From positions 172,681,226-172,745,225 of the forward strand of contig OV884011.1 of NCBI GenBank assembly GCA_930367205.1: 64,000 nt of DNA. Reading direction: 5' to 3'. Of the stretch, positions 30,042-43,240 are shown one piece after another. A program made the translations under genes and the position numbers. A model generated the notes under the pieces. It saw only the letters and a list, made by a program, of their open reading frames with translations. It was not told where the DNA came from and did no database searches. Within the stretch, counting starts at the first letter, position 1. The number at the start of each line of letters is the position of its first letter. Source of the stretch: Acanthosoma haemorrhoidale (Eukaryota > Arthropoda > Insecta > Hemiptera > Acanthosomatidae).

Positions 30042-32339
30042 AAGAAATGTCTTCAGAATTAATTTGGAGTAGATTTTCTCAACGATACTTAACTTTTTGG
30101 AATCAGCGATTGATCTGATCTAATATTTTAGTTGCTAAAAATTAAAAAAAAAACACAATAAATTATGAAAACGATAAAATGTTTATGAAGATATAACCAA
30201 TATTTTGTGATCTGCTATTACTTAAACTTATTAACTCATGAGATGGTTTAGTTAGCTATTATTTACAGCTGCTCCAATTTATTCTATCCGTTCTCGAAAT
30301 ACCACCAGTGAGGAAACAGAGAGTACATTAATAATTTACAAGACAAAAATGGAAGAGAGATTGTAGCCAATGATGATTCCTCTAAAGTCCCCAGCTGTTT
30401 CACAATTCCCAGAATAAAGCTCTTTCCATGAAACCTTTCTATTTATGAATTAATAAAGTATCCTACTGCTACCGTTCATACCCTCCTCCCACAAAAAAGA
30501 GATATGGCCGGATTTAGGATTTAGGAAAAACTGTCTTTGAGTTACCCCTGTATGAAACAGACTTGACGCATTGTTCACGAAGGAATACAAAACAATCATG
30601 ACAAAGTGGCGTTTTGTTCTAAAGTAATCCGAGATGAGTTGATTTTATGTTTAGCAAGGCAAGATAGATCACAGTTAATTGAAATTTCATGGTTTCTACA
30701 ATCGCTAGCCAAAATAATCCCGGATTTTAGGTAAGAATGTAACTCATACTAAGATCAATTCGAAATTTTTAAATATTCCTTTATGCGATATAAAATCAAC
30801 AGTTCCTCATGAACGAATCTACTCCACCGTGGTACTGCTGTTGTGATAAATGAATAGTAGAATAGTTAAGATAAATAAATACTAAATAAGTTAAACACGA
30901 AATCATTTAAAAGTCGTTTGGAAAATGGAATCGCACTGTCAGGCTTCTTCTTTTTTTTTCTTTTTTTTTTGACATAAACCTTAAATTAAAGCCATATAAA
31001 AGTATTGAATTCTGCTTACACGAATTGAGGATACATATGAATGTATCAAATACGGTAATTATCACCGAATTATCGAAGAGGAGAAGATCTATATAAAGAT
31101 AACATATATGTTTGCCTTGCATGCATTTGTTTAGCCTGAATGTAAATAGTTCAATTCACTGACGGACCAATAATAAAGATGATATTCTGCGTACTGAAAT
31201 TAATTAATTTCCAATCCGACTGAATGGCTTTCAATTAGTACAATATATGTTAACATCTTTATAATGTAACGGATTCGTTACCAATTTTAATCAGAAATGA
31301 AAACCGTTTAAAGTAAATCGGTTGCGAACGGTTCAAGTAATCACATATATATTCTTGTATCTTTTTCTGCTAGCTTCACATTAACATTTTGTTTGTTTTT
31401 TCAAAAAATGAATTATAGTCTGCTTGTCATGGGGCACCAGCAAACATGGTTAGTGCTAAGTGGCATTAGCACCTCTAAAGGAAATGCTTTTTTTTCAATT
31501 TAAGGCTTTAACATTTCCAACCAGGTAAATACATCAATTCACGTGGTAACAGCATGTTTTCGTTTCTGGGAATGAAAACTCATTGGGAGTTTATTTATAA
31601 AAAAAACTGTTCCATCTTTTAAAGCCTGAAACGTTACATGAGTGAGATCGAGCAAATCTGGGGAATGTGAGGATTTGATTAAATTTATCCTTGTACGCGT
31701 TCTATCATTCCATAACCTAGTTCGAAGCTAGAAAACTCCACGATGAATAAACATTGGCTGGCAGAGATTCATTTACTAGAGTAAAAATCTTTGTCTGTGA
31801 AAGGGTGTTTTTATTCATAATACTCTTTAGGTAAAATTATGATCTGTAGAAATTGAATATTTTTGACTGTGAATGACGCTCATATCTTCTCGCAGTGTTT
31901 TTATTATTCCTCCGGTTTGAGAAAAAATAATGGTTTATTCTAGGTGAGAAAACTTTTTTTTCATTCAGTTCTAGTATTTATTTTTAAATACATTTCTTTC
32001 AACATTTTCGTCGTTACCACTGCGAACCGTTTATTCACCTTTTCACAGGAGCGGACCGCGGCCCCAAATACGCACTAGTCTCAAATATTAAAGGTGGTGT
32101 TTTGCAGGACACGGATTGTAATCACAATATGTACATAAATACAATGCAAATCACCTAACATAAGTATATTTATTTCAACCATTTGAATAATCTGGCAATT
32201 ATGAATACATACCTTGAAACGAGCTAAATGGGAAATGATAAATGAGAGTAGACATATCATCATATTCGCCATCCGTGGGTGTTGAAAGAACTGTGATAAA
32301 AAAAAAGAAGTGTCAGATCCAGAGGCTGTCAAATAAGCC
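30042..32339. other. AT-rich DNA without a recognisable gene
   Basis: A/T-rich throughout with T-runs at 30950-30970. No gene, RNA or repeat recognised. Confidence 0.5.
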
Positions 32340-32960
32340 GGAGGAACAATGAGGACTTTGCTGGCCCACTTCTCGCGCCCCAGAAAACCAACGACACCGG
32401 GAAATAATCACTGACAGAGATCAAAGGGCGCCGAAAAAGAAAGGGTGTTATGAATAAACGACGGGGTGAGGAGACGGACTTTGATGAAAGAAGGTGTCGG
32501 CGGCAATTAGGAAAATGCGCCTAGACCCGGCCCTGGTGAGAGCCGCTAGACAAGTGGGCGCCTCAAGTAGTTAACCGGCCCTGTTGTGCAGTCCTCGAGT
32601 AGCACTTCCTTTGATCCTTCCTAGCTCCTTTGTTCCCAGCCCATATTCCTTCTACACCACTCCGCCGTATCTCACACCACTCTACATAAAACACCTCTTC
32701 ACTCCGCTCCCTGTCCTTTCATCTTCCTCCCAAACACTTTTTCCCTTTTCTTACCTCCTCCCGTACACTCTTTCCCGTTTTATACCGCGGGTTTTCGTAC
32801 GTCGACGCCGGACGAAAAACTCCGCCGGAAAGTTTTTCAAAAAACTTCCTCATAAACGCAGCGGATACGAACCCTTTGTGTGAGAACAACGGGCTGGAGC
32901 TCTTCACTTCAAAGGTCCCGGGAGTCAAAGGGGGTCTCGCGAAAGTGAAATTACCTGATT
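32340..32960. other. GC-richer, CpG-containing island with pyrimidine tract
   Basis: This 620-bp stretch differs in composition from its A/T-rich surroundings. It is rich in CpG (GGCGCCGAAAAAG at about 32427, GTACGTCGACGCCGGACG near 32797), with a pyrimidine-rich tract at 32600-32780 before a second CpG cluster at 32785-32870. A 99-codon plus-strand frame (32584-32883) runs through it, but its Pro/Ser/Leu-rich start only reflects the pyrimidine tract. It may be a promoter region, a conserved regulatory element or an exon. I cannot separate these by eye. Confidence 0.35.
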
Positions 32961-33619
32961 TTTAATTCTGTCGAAAAGCCTAATACAAGTCTTTGCCCTT
33001 ATCGTTAATATTCAAAGTGGCATCTTGGTAGTTTTGATATTCTAGTAATTGGCTAGATTAGCTGTTAGTACAATGTATTAAATGGTTTCTTTATACCAGT
33101 AATAAGCCTAATTCTGAGTAGTTAAACAGAAAAATTCTCAGACAAAGGTCAACTTGGCATAAAACGTACAAAATAAGAAGTAAACATTCGGCGTGAGCCA
33201 GATAGTCTTGTGATAAGGTAATTTTCATACCTTGAATTAACCGTCGGTGACGTATGCTGAGTGGTAGGAGAGATGACAGAAAGGCGGATCCGAGACAAAG
33301 TGAGACTAAGGGATTTTGACCTGATTATTCCAAGTACTATTTCTTACGGCCGTGAGTTTATCCAACTAAATTTCCGAATAATACTCAGAAACATATACTC
33401 GTTTGACACTTCACCTTGTATTTCAGGTAGAACCAAGCAGCTGGAGCTCATTTTTCTAACTCCTCATTCCTCCTAACACCTAACTCGTCACTTCTCCTGT
33501 ATTAATAGTTTTAGCCCTAAATTATGGCATTATCGTGAGATTTATACATCTCGTCACACTGGACAACCATTTTATTATCTATTCTGTTCGTCAATGTTGT
33601 GCCAACATCTTCACTATGA
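32961..33619. other. AT-rich DNA without a recognisable gene
   Basis: Nothing recognised. The 71-codon plus-strand frame at 33261-33476 shows no conserved motif. Confidence 0.45.
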
Positions 33620-34095
33620 ATAAATAGCCGCACTCTCCTTGGACCAGAATACTATATAGAGAGGGGACTAGTTCACGATCCTGACACAGCAAGAGCTCAC
33701 TAGAGGAATTACTACCCCCTGACGGTACAAAATAAACGATAATATGATTAGCCCCTCTCATTCTGGTGGAATGACCTGCCTATATAAGGCATAAATTAAG
33801 ATCTTTTTCAGACATTCGGAATCAGACACTTGAAGTGAACGCTGCTCTTTCTCACAACTGCACTGGCGCTTGTTCCTCTACCCCAACCATAGATTTCTTA
33901 CATCATTCATACTTATTTAAATACCTCCACGCTTCTATATCCTTAACCACGGCTAAGTCTCGCTAAACATTACACATCTTCCATGTATGTATGAATGTTC
34001 CATACAGATGACGAGCTCTGGGGACCCACAAAATGTACCTAGTAGCGTCTCCCTCAGTGGCCCAGCCCGCTTCTTTCCAGTTTATACTCCCGGAA
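33620..34095 (+). repeat. Repeat family C, copy 3
   Basis: Shares landmarks with the other two copies: CAAAATAAACGATAATATGA and CCCTCTCATT (like 8550-8600), GACACTTGAAGTG (like 8630), CTCTTTCTCAC (like 16738), and at 34012-34093 a block with AAAATGTACCTAGTAG and CTTTCCAGTTTA matching 16436-16516. No coding sequence seen. Confidence 0.5.
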
Positions 34096-34462
34096 CATAA
34101 CTTATGATAAGACTGAAAGAAATGTAGGAACAAAGGGTCTAAACAATTTAATATACTTGGCTCTTCTTCCGTAGAGCTGAACCAGTCTAGCTCCAGATCA
34201 GGAGATAATGGAGAGTCGTCTTCGCTCGTCGAGAAATACCGATATCTTGGAGAGTAGGTATGACCCGGTATCGACGGCCCTGATGCCCAGTAATCTGTTT
34301 CGGTCCCTAAATAATACTCATCTCCTTATGGTAACAATGGTTCAACCACCATTTCTCAAAAAATGAGATCTTCATTTTGGTTTTCACCTCCGATAACCAA
34401 GTCAAATATATCCACTAGCAATACTGCCGGACTATTCTGAGTTGTGAATTTTCCTAAGGCTT

Positions 34463-34867
34463 ATGTTGCCTCAATCCGCTGCTCACAGTATCGTAAATAA
34501 TAACTTAACACTACAAACATCAACACTATCCATTCCAATCGAAAAACACAACGCCTACTGTACACTACATTTACGCAATAGTTCCATTGGTGAGTACAGA
34601 GTTGACGCGAAGGCAATCACTCATTTGAGACTAGGGCATTCTAGGATGACCCATTTATCCCTTCTCCTCAGCCAAAACAAAACAACCTGCGAGGAGTGTG
34701 ATAATGTATCATTAACCGTTCGTCATACTCTCGCTGAGTGCCGTAAGTGCTTAACTCTTCCACAAACAACCGAACTACCAGAACGACCGGAAGTTACAAG
34801 GCGAAAGAAATTCCATGAAAATCCCCGGAACTTCCTTGGACAAATTGGCTCCTACCAACAGATTTAA
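34463..34867 (+). pseudogene. C-terminal end of a non-LTR retrotransposon polyprotein
   Basis: The open frame of 134 codons contains THLRLGHSRMTH (about residues 52-63) followed by CEECDNVSLTVRHTLAEC (about residues 75-92). This is the L.LGHTR.TH...C..C......H.L..C arrangement that ends ORF2 of many insect LINEs just downstream of the reverse-transcriptase/RNase H part, and it forms a CCHC zinc motif. No reverse transcriptase lies upstream, so this is a 5'-truncated insertion. After the stop at 34865 an A/T-rich tail follows. It is a different family from the element at 43 kb, which lacks this motif. Confidence 0.7.
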
Positions 34868-36059
34868 ATATATAATGTAGTAATTGTTATCGATGCGACC
34901 TAGACTAATAAAAAAGTAACATAAAATATTAAAATACTAAATAGATACATTTTGAATAAAGTTGTAATAAGCTATTAATAAAGAGTTTTTTCCAAAGTTG
35001 ATGAGTGTCGTGACTTATAATAGATGTCCAATTAGTGGTACGGAATATCAACTAACAAGGAAACCATCCCTATTTAAAACCACGCAATATTAACGATTCA
35101 TGTTCCAGTCGAACAAAACTACTAAATTAAAAGACCACAAGACATTCTAAATTCATAAGTTACGTTCTATTGAAGTTTGATACGCGCGTTTCCGTGGCGA
35201 ACGTCGCGGTGGACCGAGAGGGTGCCGCCAGGAATACATAACGAAAGTGGGAAGGGACGGTCACGAGAGACCATTCATAATTCATGACTGTATTACGGTC
35301 AGGTGTCAGAGCTCACCATGGAAACCCTCGTATAAACATGGCTCATCCGGCTAATTCCAAGCCTCGGCCGACACTTACCTCCAGGGATGTGTCCTCTGTA
35401 CGCCCCCTCCCCTTTGGCAATCTTATAAATTCATATTAATTACAGCCGGTTCTGTCTGGGTGGTTATTAGGTCAGGTTTCATAAAGGGGCGGTACCGCAC
35501 ACCTCAAGGCCATCAATTGTACCTTGAGGAGTAATAGGCAATTGGGGTAAGTAAGAGCGTATTTATGCCACTAATTCCACTGGAGAGCCTCATTAGCTAT
35601 ACAACGGCTCATTACACCAAATGCAGGCTACGACCCTCAGATCCCACGGCACACAGATGAAAAATAATTGCTTAATAAGCAACATTATTGGCCCTTATGG
35701 TGAGTGCGAGCATCCCCTTTATTCGAGATTAATATAAGGGAAATGAAAGATACTCGGTATTTTCTGTCTAAATGTAATCCTTACGTACTTTCAGTAGGGG
35801 TTGGATCTGTATGTAGTATCAATTATAATTCAAAAACTCCATTCAAACGTAGCCCACTATTTATTTATGTATTTTTTTTTTATAAACGTATTTATTTTAA
35901 ACTAACAATTTGCTTGACCAGCATTATTAATTTAGACGTAAGAAATGATTTAGATTTATTCACAATTTACAAATCACAACCATACCAACATTCGCAAACA
36001 CATTCCGCCCATGACCCCCCCCCCCCGCCAAACCTAAGGAAAAACCCTATCCGGCCGTT
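34868..36059. other. AT-rich DNA, then a GC-richer island at 35165-35700
   Basis: 35165-35700 is clearly less A/T-rich than its surroundings and unique in this window. It contains CGTGGCGAACGTCGCGGTGG (about 35193), a CpG-bearing CCTCGGCCGAC, and TTGCTTAATAAGCAA (palindromic, about 35669-35683). No long open frame spans it. It is a candidate regulatory element. The 174-codon plus-strand frame 35704-36228 starts at its edge but shows no domain and ends inside the repeat copy at 36060. Confidence 0.35.
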
Positions 36060-36335
36060 TCACTATATGGTAAAGACCACGAAGAGGAAAAGGGAGTCAC
36101 AGACGGTCAGAACATTAGTGGGAACGGAAGTCAGTGCCACTTATCTATTTGCATCGAACGCGAGGCGGATTATGTGGATGAGTGTTACAGGAAAGAGGAG
36201 TTTACAGAGGATTCGGATGAACGGATAGGTTTTTGTGAAAATCTTGATCTATAAAGTCAAAAAGATTGTGAACATGGAGATCTCTTTGAAGGTATATGTT
36301 TTAATGTAGAATGGAGCGTTTAGTGCAGTTCTGAG
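36060..36335 (+). repeat. Diverged dispersed repeat, copy 2 (partner at 3075)
   Basis: Aligns with 3075-3370: a GG(T/C)AAAG(A/G)CCA purine block leading to GAGTCACAGAC, and later GGATGAGTGTTAC. In a frame different from the overlapping 174-codon one it reads an acidic peptide with VDECYRKEEFTEDSDER. A C-run lies just upstream (36015-36026). Its origin, transposon or duplicated exon, is not known. Confidence 0.45.
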
Positions 36336-38402
36336 TCAAAAACGTAATGTGTAAATTTAAGGTTTATTGGATTATTTTTATCGCCCCTACATTGAAACTC
36401 AGGCACTCATCACTCCGCATCTGTTTCAAATCAAATAATGCCTAGTTACATGAACCAATGATAGTTTAACTCAAAAACATTTTAAGATCCCAATGAATAT
36501 GCTTGCTATTAGTAACCCTTTCTACTCCAGGTATGTGGGCCTTATTAGAGTCGAAGTAACTGGTGGATTTTGCGGACTTAAGACAGTGTACAAATGAGAA
36601 GTTTCATGGGTACCCAGAACTCGTTGTACACAAACATCAAAAGTCTGCTCGCTTCCACGACAGAGTAGCATACACTCAAATACAACAGTACGTTTTGCAT
36701 TCACACCCCGTTGTTCATTTCACAATAAGTAAGAGTTTAGTCTGGAGAATAAGCCAGTAACAGCTGGTTGGTGGCGATGCTAACAAGGCAGTGGTTTCTC
36801 ATTCACTGAGACCATATGCTCCTGATTCCAAGAACTCTACTTTGATTATTGGATATTACCCTTCCTAGTCCTGAGTGTCCATAAAATATATCTTGATGTA
36901 TTTTGTTACCAAGTAAAAAATAAAGAAGTTTGAACAACTAACTACAGATTTACATTTATTGAATAAAATAATTAAATAATATTTATAAGTTTGTATTGAT
37001 AATCCCACTGTTTAAATAGCCTTTTCACATTGAAATATGAACGAAAAATAGCTTATCCCAACAGAATCATTTTATGGTCACGTATACTAGAATACATAAC
37101 TAATAAACTTTAATAGTTATATAAAAATACATTTATGTGAGTATAATATTATGAGATAAATATTTAATTTTATTTTCAAATCACTTAGCCTGGACTCGTG
37201 TCAGCGAAGTTAAAATTTATTAAATTACATAGCAGCAGATATTCCCCCAACAGCTGACATTCAATATAAAGGCATACCTGCATCACCATTTGATCATCCA
37301 AATTAATACAGATGTGCTATTTCAGTAAGTATTTAAAAAAAATGAACTGAAGTGTTTCGGTAACAAATTAACAGGTATCAATCCTTTGAGTAGCTTGACA
37401 GTTTAATAATACAGATGATAAGTTTGAAGTGGTACAGTATGAATAATCTCATTAAACAATTTACAAACGAAAGGTAAAAATAAATGAACTCAACTCAAGC
37501 TCTATTATGAGTATAACTTATGAAGAAATTTTGTGGACTATAAAAACAAATAAATGTTTGATATAATTAAATCATGAGTTCATGATGACATGGCAACTTG
37601 TAGTTTAATTAAATCCTCTGTCTCCAGGTGATATCACTATGTACATGTCATTAAAATTTACGACATATACAAATTCTGAATCATGATAAATACAGTAACA
37701 TTTATGACAGAGAGAGAGGGAGAGAGGTAGATAGGGTCGGTAATCAACTAGATTGCATTGCATCAAATGTTCAAGTGTCATTTTGACAACGTCTCCTGGG
37801 AGCCGTCCTAGACCTAATCAATGTCCACTATCGCCACTTTATTGATAGTGGTGCCTTTATCACCCAGGGATAACGGACGCTCTAAAAGTGAGATCGCATC
37901 AAACGGGTGATGTGGTTCCGTCGTAAAGTTTTCACTAGGCCAAGATTCATATTTTATATCAGTAAAACGACTTCGAGAAATTAATCAATGAGGATCGAAA
38001 ATTCTATTACTAACCCTGGAATAAATGAACTGTGAGATACACAGATTCGAACGTGTATTCGTCATTAGCAAATAGTCCCGGGATATCCTTTTTAATCTTA
38101 CTGTCACTATAAGCACTATAAATTTTGAGTTGAATTTTTCCATAGACTACAGGTCGGGAGCTTTTGTTTATTCCAGCTTGAAGTATCAATTGTCTGAGGA
38201 CTGTTCAGAGTTTTACAGAGCCCAAGCTATGTCTCTAATAAGGATAATTATTATTATTATTCCAGCTGAAACGTCGTTATTCACGTCAATCCGTCCTGTT
38301 GTTTTGTTCCGTAAGCTACACCGCCTGGCCTGAACTATGTCTTATGTCTGCATTTATCTCAAGACACAATTTCCTTCCTGGGGCAACAAGCACTACAAAT
38401 GC
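36336..38402. other. AT-rich DNA with a hairpin
   Basis: No gene recognised. At 37825-37851 CCACTATC and GATAGTGG form a perfect 8-bp stem with an 11-base loop, inside a less A/T-rich stretch (37780-37960). A short GA tract lies near 37708-37728. The overlapping frames at 36522-36760 on both strands look like chance. Confidence 0.5.
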
Positions 38403-38482
38403 TCGTATGCATGAGAGCATTTATCTTAATTACTTATTGCCTAATAAGGCAGATTGTAATTTTAGCACAATAAAGAAGTACC
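38403..38482 (+). mobile_element. LINE 3' tail fragment
   Basis: Nearly identical to the very end of the LINE at 47490-47560. Shared in order are ATGAGAGCATTTATC, TTACTTATTG, CTAATAAG and AGATTGTAATTTTAGCACAA with a following TAAAG. Only the last 70-80 bases are present, as expected from a severely 5'-truncated retrotransposition event, with the AATAAA-type signal at the end. The bases just upstream form a small inverted repeat (AAATGCTC and GAGCATTT). Confidence 0.8.
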
Positions 38483-41400
38483 AAGAGATTTAAGAATTTT
38501 TATCCTGAAAAAGTTCTCATTAAATAATTACGTAAATTGTGTTAAAATAATTCTACGCCAACCGGGCAAAATATAGAGAGCAAAGTTTTTTTATACTTCT
38601 ACAAATCAGGAACCCACCGAAGATCCTTACGTAAATATTTACTATGTAAGTAAATAAATAAATATGATACCAAACCTAGGAGGTATATAACAAACTATTA
38701 ACAGGGTAAAATAAAAGCATTCTATCCACTGTAAACTCTCTACGATAATCCATGCCTCCTGATTCCTTAAATGCAATCAAAACGGAAGAAGTGGTCGGTT
38801 CGTAATTGCTTAATGCTGCTGGCAATCTCAATGGAAATTTATGCCCATTAAAAATATACCTGGTAAACTGGTAATGCTCGAATATATGAACGATTGTTAA
38901 ATCTTCTCTACTGCGTTGGCTTTCATCACACAACGACTGCCATCGTTTAGCTCATTAATTTATTTCAATGAACGCAAACATAGCCGTACTTCGTCCTGGG
39001 AGAGTTAATGCTTTTCTGGCAGCTCTCTTCTAAATAAAAAAATTATCATAGAGATTTTTGCCTTGAAACGTGGAAGGTGGAAGTATGTTAACTGGCAATA
39101 GTAGCGTATTACTTGACAAATCCTCTTTATACAATAACAATAATAAGTTAGTATTCATGTATAGTACCGGACATAGTCCATTTATGGAATAAACAAAAAT
39201 TCTTGTTACTCGGTGGTGTATTCAATGACCACATGTAGTTGCAAAATATTCCCTCACCCTCATAGCTCTCTACAGCGTGTAATTACAACCGAGATAATGA
39301 TTGTTTTGAAAATATTGATGATCATGACAAATATTTCAATGGTTTACCAATACACAGAGAAGTTCAATGAAAGGACAACCATGTAAATATATTTTGGCAG
39401 TGGCATGGCCGAGAGGAAGCCTTACTACTTTATGGTACTCCCTTCGTGGTATTGGTCCGTCTGACATTCCACTTCTCTTTGGTCCAGTCGCTAAGGTAGG
39501 CCTTGCCACTTTCTAGGTTCTTCTTTGATCGTCCTGCAAAGGGGGGGGGCAGAAGTTCTTCAAGATGTTCTCCCCTCACCTTAGCTCGAAGTTGTACCTG
39601 GAGGGCCGAGTCTACTGGAACTGCCTTAGGTGGCATGGTTGCTTTAAGAAGTACGTTCTTTGCGACTGGGTTAGCCTTCGTGCCTGCTTGTTTTAGAGGT
39701 GCACACGCCACGAAAGGGGGCATACATAAAGATTCTTAACACCACGTCCTAGAAAAGGGTTCATGAGACTAGGAAACTGATTCTCCACAAAGTTGTTATT
39801 GAAGAAAGTCACTCTGTTAGCTCTCAATTGTGGGTGAAAGGATCATTTTCCTGTCTCACTCGTAATCATGAAATCGGTGTACCTTCCTCCGATGAGTCCA
39901 AGCAATTATATGAGTCGGCCATAATCTGGCATTTTTCTTACCAGATAAAGAAATAGATTTTTCAAAATTCAAAGGAAATGAAGTCGCCAAATTTGAGGAA
40001 TCATCATTATAAACGAAATTACTCAATTTAAATTTAACAAGTGAGTCGCGGAAGCATTTCACAGTTTTGGTAATGAGTGTCCTAACTAATCATAAGATTG
40101 TCCAAGCGCACTAGAAGCGTGTCACTTGAATTCGTGTATTCATAAAAACTCATACTCAGTTCGAAGAGAAAACTAAACACGTGTCCAAAGTCAACAATTT
40201 GCAATCATTATATTGAAAACGGCAGGGCAGCATGAGCTACTATAAGTACAACAGGAAGTTCTAATTTCACAATGATTAACATGGCGCTACATAACGAGCA
40301 GGCCATCAGTCAGGAGAGCCGAGAGCGAATGAAGTTGGAAGTTATAAATTAGATATAATGAAAAGGGACTGAGGCGGGCTGGCAGCGAATGAATGCAAAT
40401 ATAAGCGCGAAGCTTTAGTAAGGAGGCAAAGGGTTTATTCATTGCCGGCCGTTCTCTTCGCCGCAACTTGCAAGTCAACAAGATCAACCAGTCCCTGTAA
40501 TTGCCGAAGCCTTTCACTGCAAATATTTGAGTCATCATAGCCCTTCATCATACCTTTGGGGTTTTTTATCTCCCTTCGTTGGCTTTAAGAGTAGTAAATT
40601 ACTCCAATGACCACCCATTCCTTCCATCACTTGTTTTAAAACATATATTGATTCTCATCGAGGGTTGAGTCAAGATGTTTTTTTGTCGGATTAGTAAACT
40701 ATCCTATGATTATAATGAAAAAAAAAAAGGTTTATACCACAGAAGAAATCATGTTCATTTGCATTGTTTATTTTAATAGTTTTTGAGGAATTGATGTTAA
40801 AAGATAAAAGTAAACCTGTCATACATATCCATCAAAAAATCATTATTTCTAAACTCTAAATTTGGTAGAGGTATTCTTCTAAATCTAAAAATTATAACAA
40901 CGACGATAATCTATTATCTAACATAATTTTCGTTACATTGTATTTTGACAGTTTTATAGATACATACATGTCAAGCGACAGATACTTCATGAAAAAAGGA
41001 CATTCATTACCAAGTACATATGATTGATTTATTTTCAATTAGGGTCCTAACGAGCTTCAAATCAAGCTAAGACCCTTCCCTAGCTTGTCTTCAAGATTAA
41101 TATTTGTTTTTTTCAAGAATGGATTCTTCACTTCTCTAGGTTGGTTGTTATGTAATAGACATAAATCAGAAAAGTTTCTGATGGTTTTCAGGATAGCTTT
41201 AACCTACACATTGCAGACATATATAAGACATTTATACAAGATTGTACGTTATCATCCTTCCGTTACTTATGAAAAATTCATTTCATGTCAGAAAGAAGTT
41301 ACTCTCTGCTCTTGCTCTACCTCGTGTACTGTTTACGAAATGAGAACAAAGACAGCTACGCATGGTATATAATAGTACGATCACGGAAAATATGAAAAAC

Positions 41401-43240
41401 AAATAAAACGAGAAAACAACTGGGCACTTTTAGCTGTATTTATCTAACTTAATTTAGAAAACTACAGGAGAATTTAATGTTATCTTTTTATCCTCGGTTA
41501 GCAGCTCATTTAAGACGGTAATGCAAAAATAATTTCTAAGATATTCCGATAATAAGATTGATAAGATATTAATACTTCAGTAGTTTTTTGCAGTAAATTA
41601 TGAATTATATTTCATTCACCTGGGTCGGACGGCCCTAAAATAAATAAATACAAATTGTAACATATAAATACAATTTAGTTTTTTAGTAAAACTACAATAA
41701 ATATCCTTAATAATAAAAAAGGTATTAGGCTTACCTTGATGTTAGGCTTGATCTTTAAACTATGGAGCCATGGTTCAACTAATATTAAGAATTTTACAAA
41801 GAAAATGTGAATAACATAATATTTAGTTCTTTAGACGTAAGTAATACACATAGGTCTTAGTTCGATTATTTTTTCACTTCAATTCTGGATTCTGAGTTTC
41901 CTTTACAATAAAAATTCTTAGTTAAAATATCCCAGGTTAAGGAAAATATTTACTCAACAGCTATTCATAACATTTAATCAGACGAACAATAGTTATGTAT
42001 ATCACACCTAACGGATACTTAAGATATAGTTAAAATAACGTCTGTTAAATTTAATTTATGTCTAGAATACATACGTTATGAATATCGATGGAAAGTGACT
42101 GTAGTTTAAAACAATCTATTTTATTTTTAATTACATTTCGATGCCTAAAATAAATGACTATGAGAAACGAAATTAACGTTCAGAAACTCCGATACCATAA
42201 CAAAATAACACTATTAGACACAAAATAATAATGAAATAAACCATTTCAGGGAGCACATTTCATATTGGCAAACTATTCCATTAGATTGTCACAAGTCCAT
42301 TGTTAATGCATGCATAAAGGGACAGGTGACTCGTTCATCTGTTTTTTTAATGTCCCCTGGGCTGGTTTATTCTGGTTTGTGGTTTTTTAAAGACTTTTTA
42401 ATGTATTCTATATCGCATTGCGTTTTTTATAGAAATACTCCAGGTATAGAAATAATCAGTCAGAAGGTAATTCTATGAGAACACTATCTTCACTCTATAT
42501 TAGATTTGCATCGAATAATGTAAATCAATTTAAAAAAATAATGGCTTGTGAAAATTATAGTATGTAGCCGGAAATGAACCCTTGAACTCACATGGCATCC
42601 TGTGCCAATATAATGCTACAATATAAAAAGTTTTATGGGTTTTTGTCAGAGCACTGATGAGTGTGAAAAAAAATAACAATACAATACAAACAACATTATA
42701 TTCCAACAGTAAATCCATACGTTGGTGTTAATTATTCTCCTGCCATGTTCAGATTAGAGAACACAGCGAATATAAACATTAAAATATAAAAATAAAATAT
42801 ATTGTGTTTAATTGAACGGTAGGTTCTGCGCATGGGCCATTATGGATAACACCTATCTATTACAGCTCTTCATATTTACAACAATTACTACAGTTCATAG
42901 AGTTTCCTTACGCTTTAAAGTGTCTCACAGGAAACTTATGTGAGCTGGTCAAGAGGGAGCACTCAATAAGTAAGTAATGACTTAATATACTCCCTCAGTG
43001 TGTGTTTTAATATATAACACAAAGAGAAGTCGGCCATATTGGCCAGTCTCTGCTAGTAGTTCGTGGATTCTAGATAAGGACACGCAGTAAACAACATCGA
43101 AGGTGAGGTGGTATTAGCCGACTGCCACATCAACGACTCCAGTGTAAATACCATGAGTTCGAGTCTCACCATAAGCACGCATCTTTTATTAGAAATAAAA
43201 ATTAAATTATAAAATAATAAATATTTAAAATTATTATGCA
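38483..43240. other. AT-rich gene-free stretch
   Basis: No recognisable gene. 39404-39730 is less A/T-rich and carries a 97-codon minus-strand frame (39430-39723) of unknown nature and a GGCATGGCCGAGAGG segment like a tRNA A box. 40290-40540 is another GC-richer stretch. At 43101-43170 GGTGAG and CTCACC flank a tRNA-like B box (GAGTTCGAGTCTCACC), possibly a SINE remnant, directly upstream of the LINE. The remainder is A/T-rich. Confidence 0.45.

Noticed and set aside
39430..39723. 97-codon minus-strand frame with an Ala/Pro/Lys-rich start
   Set aside because: Clean of stops but no domain or paralogue in the window. It was left within the gene-free stretch rather than called as a gene.
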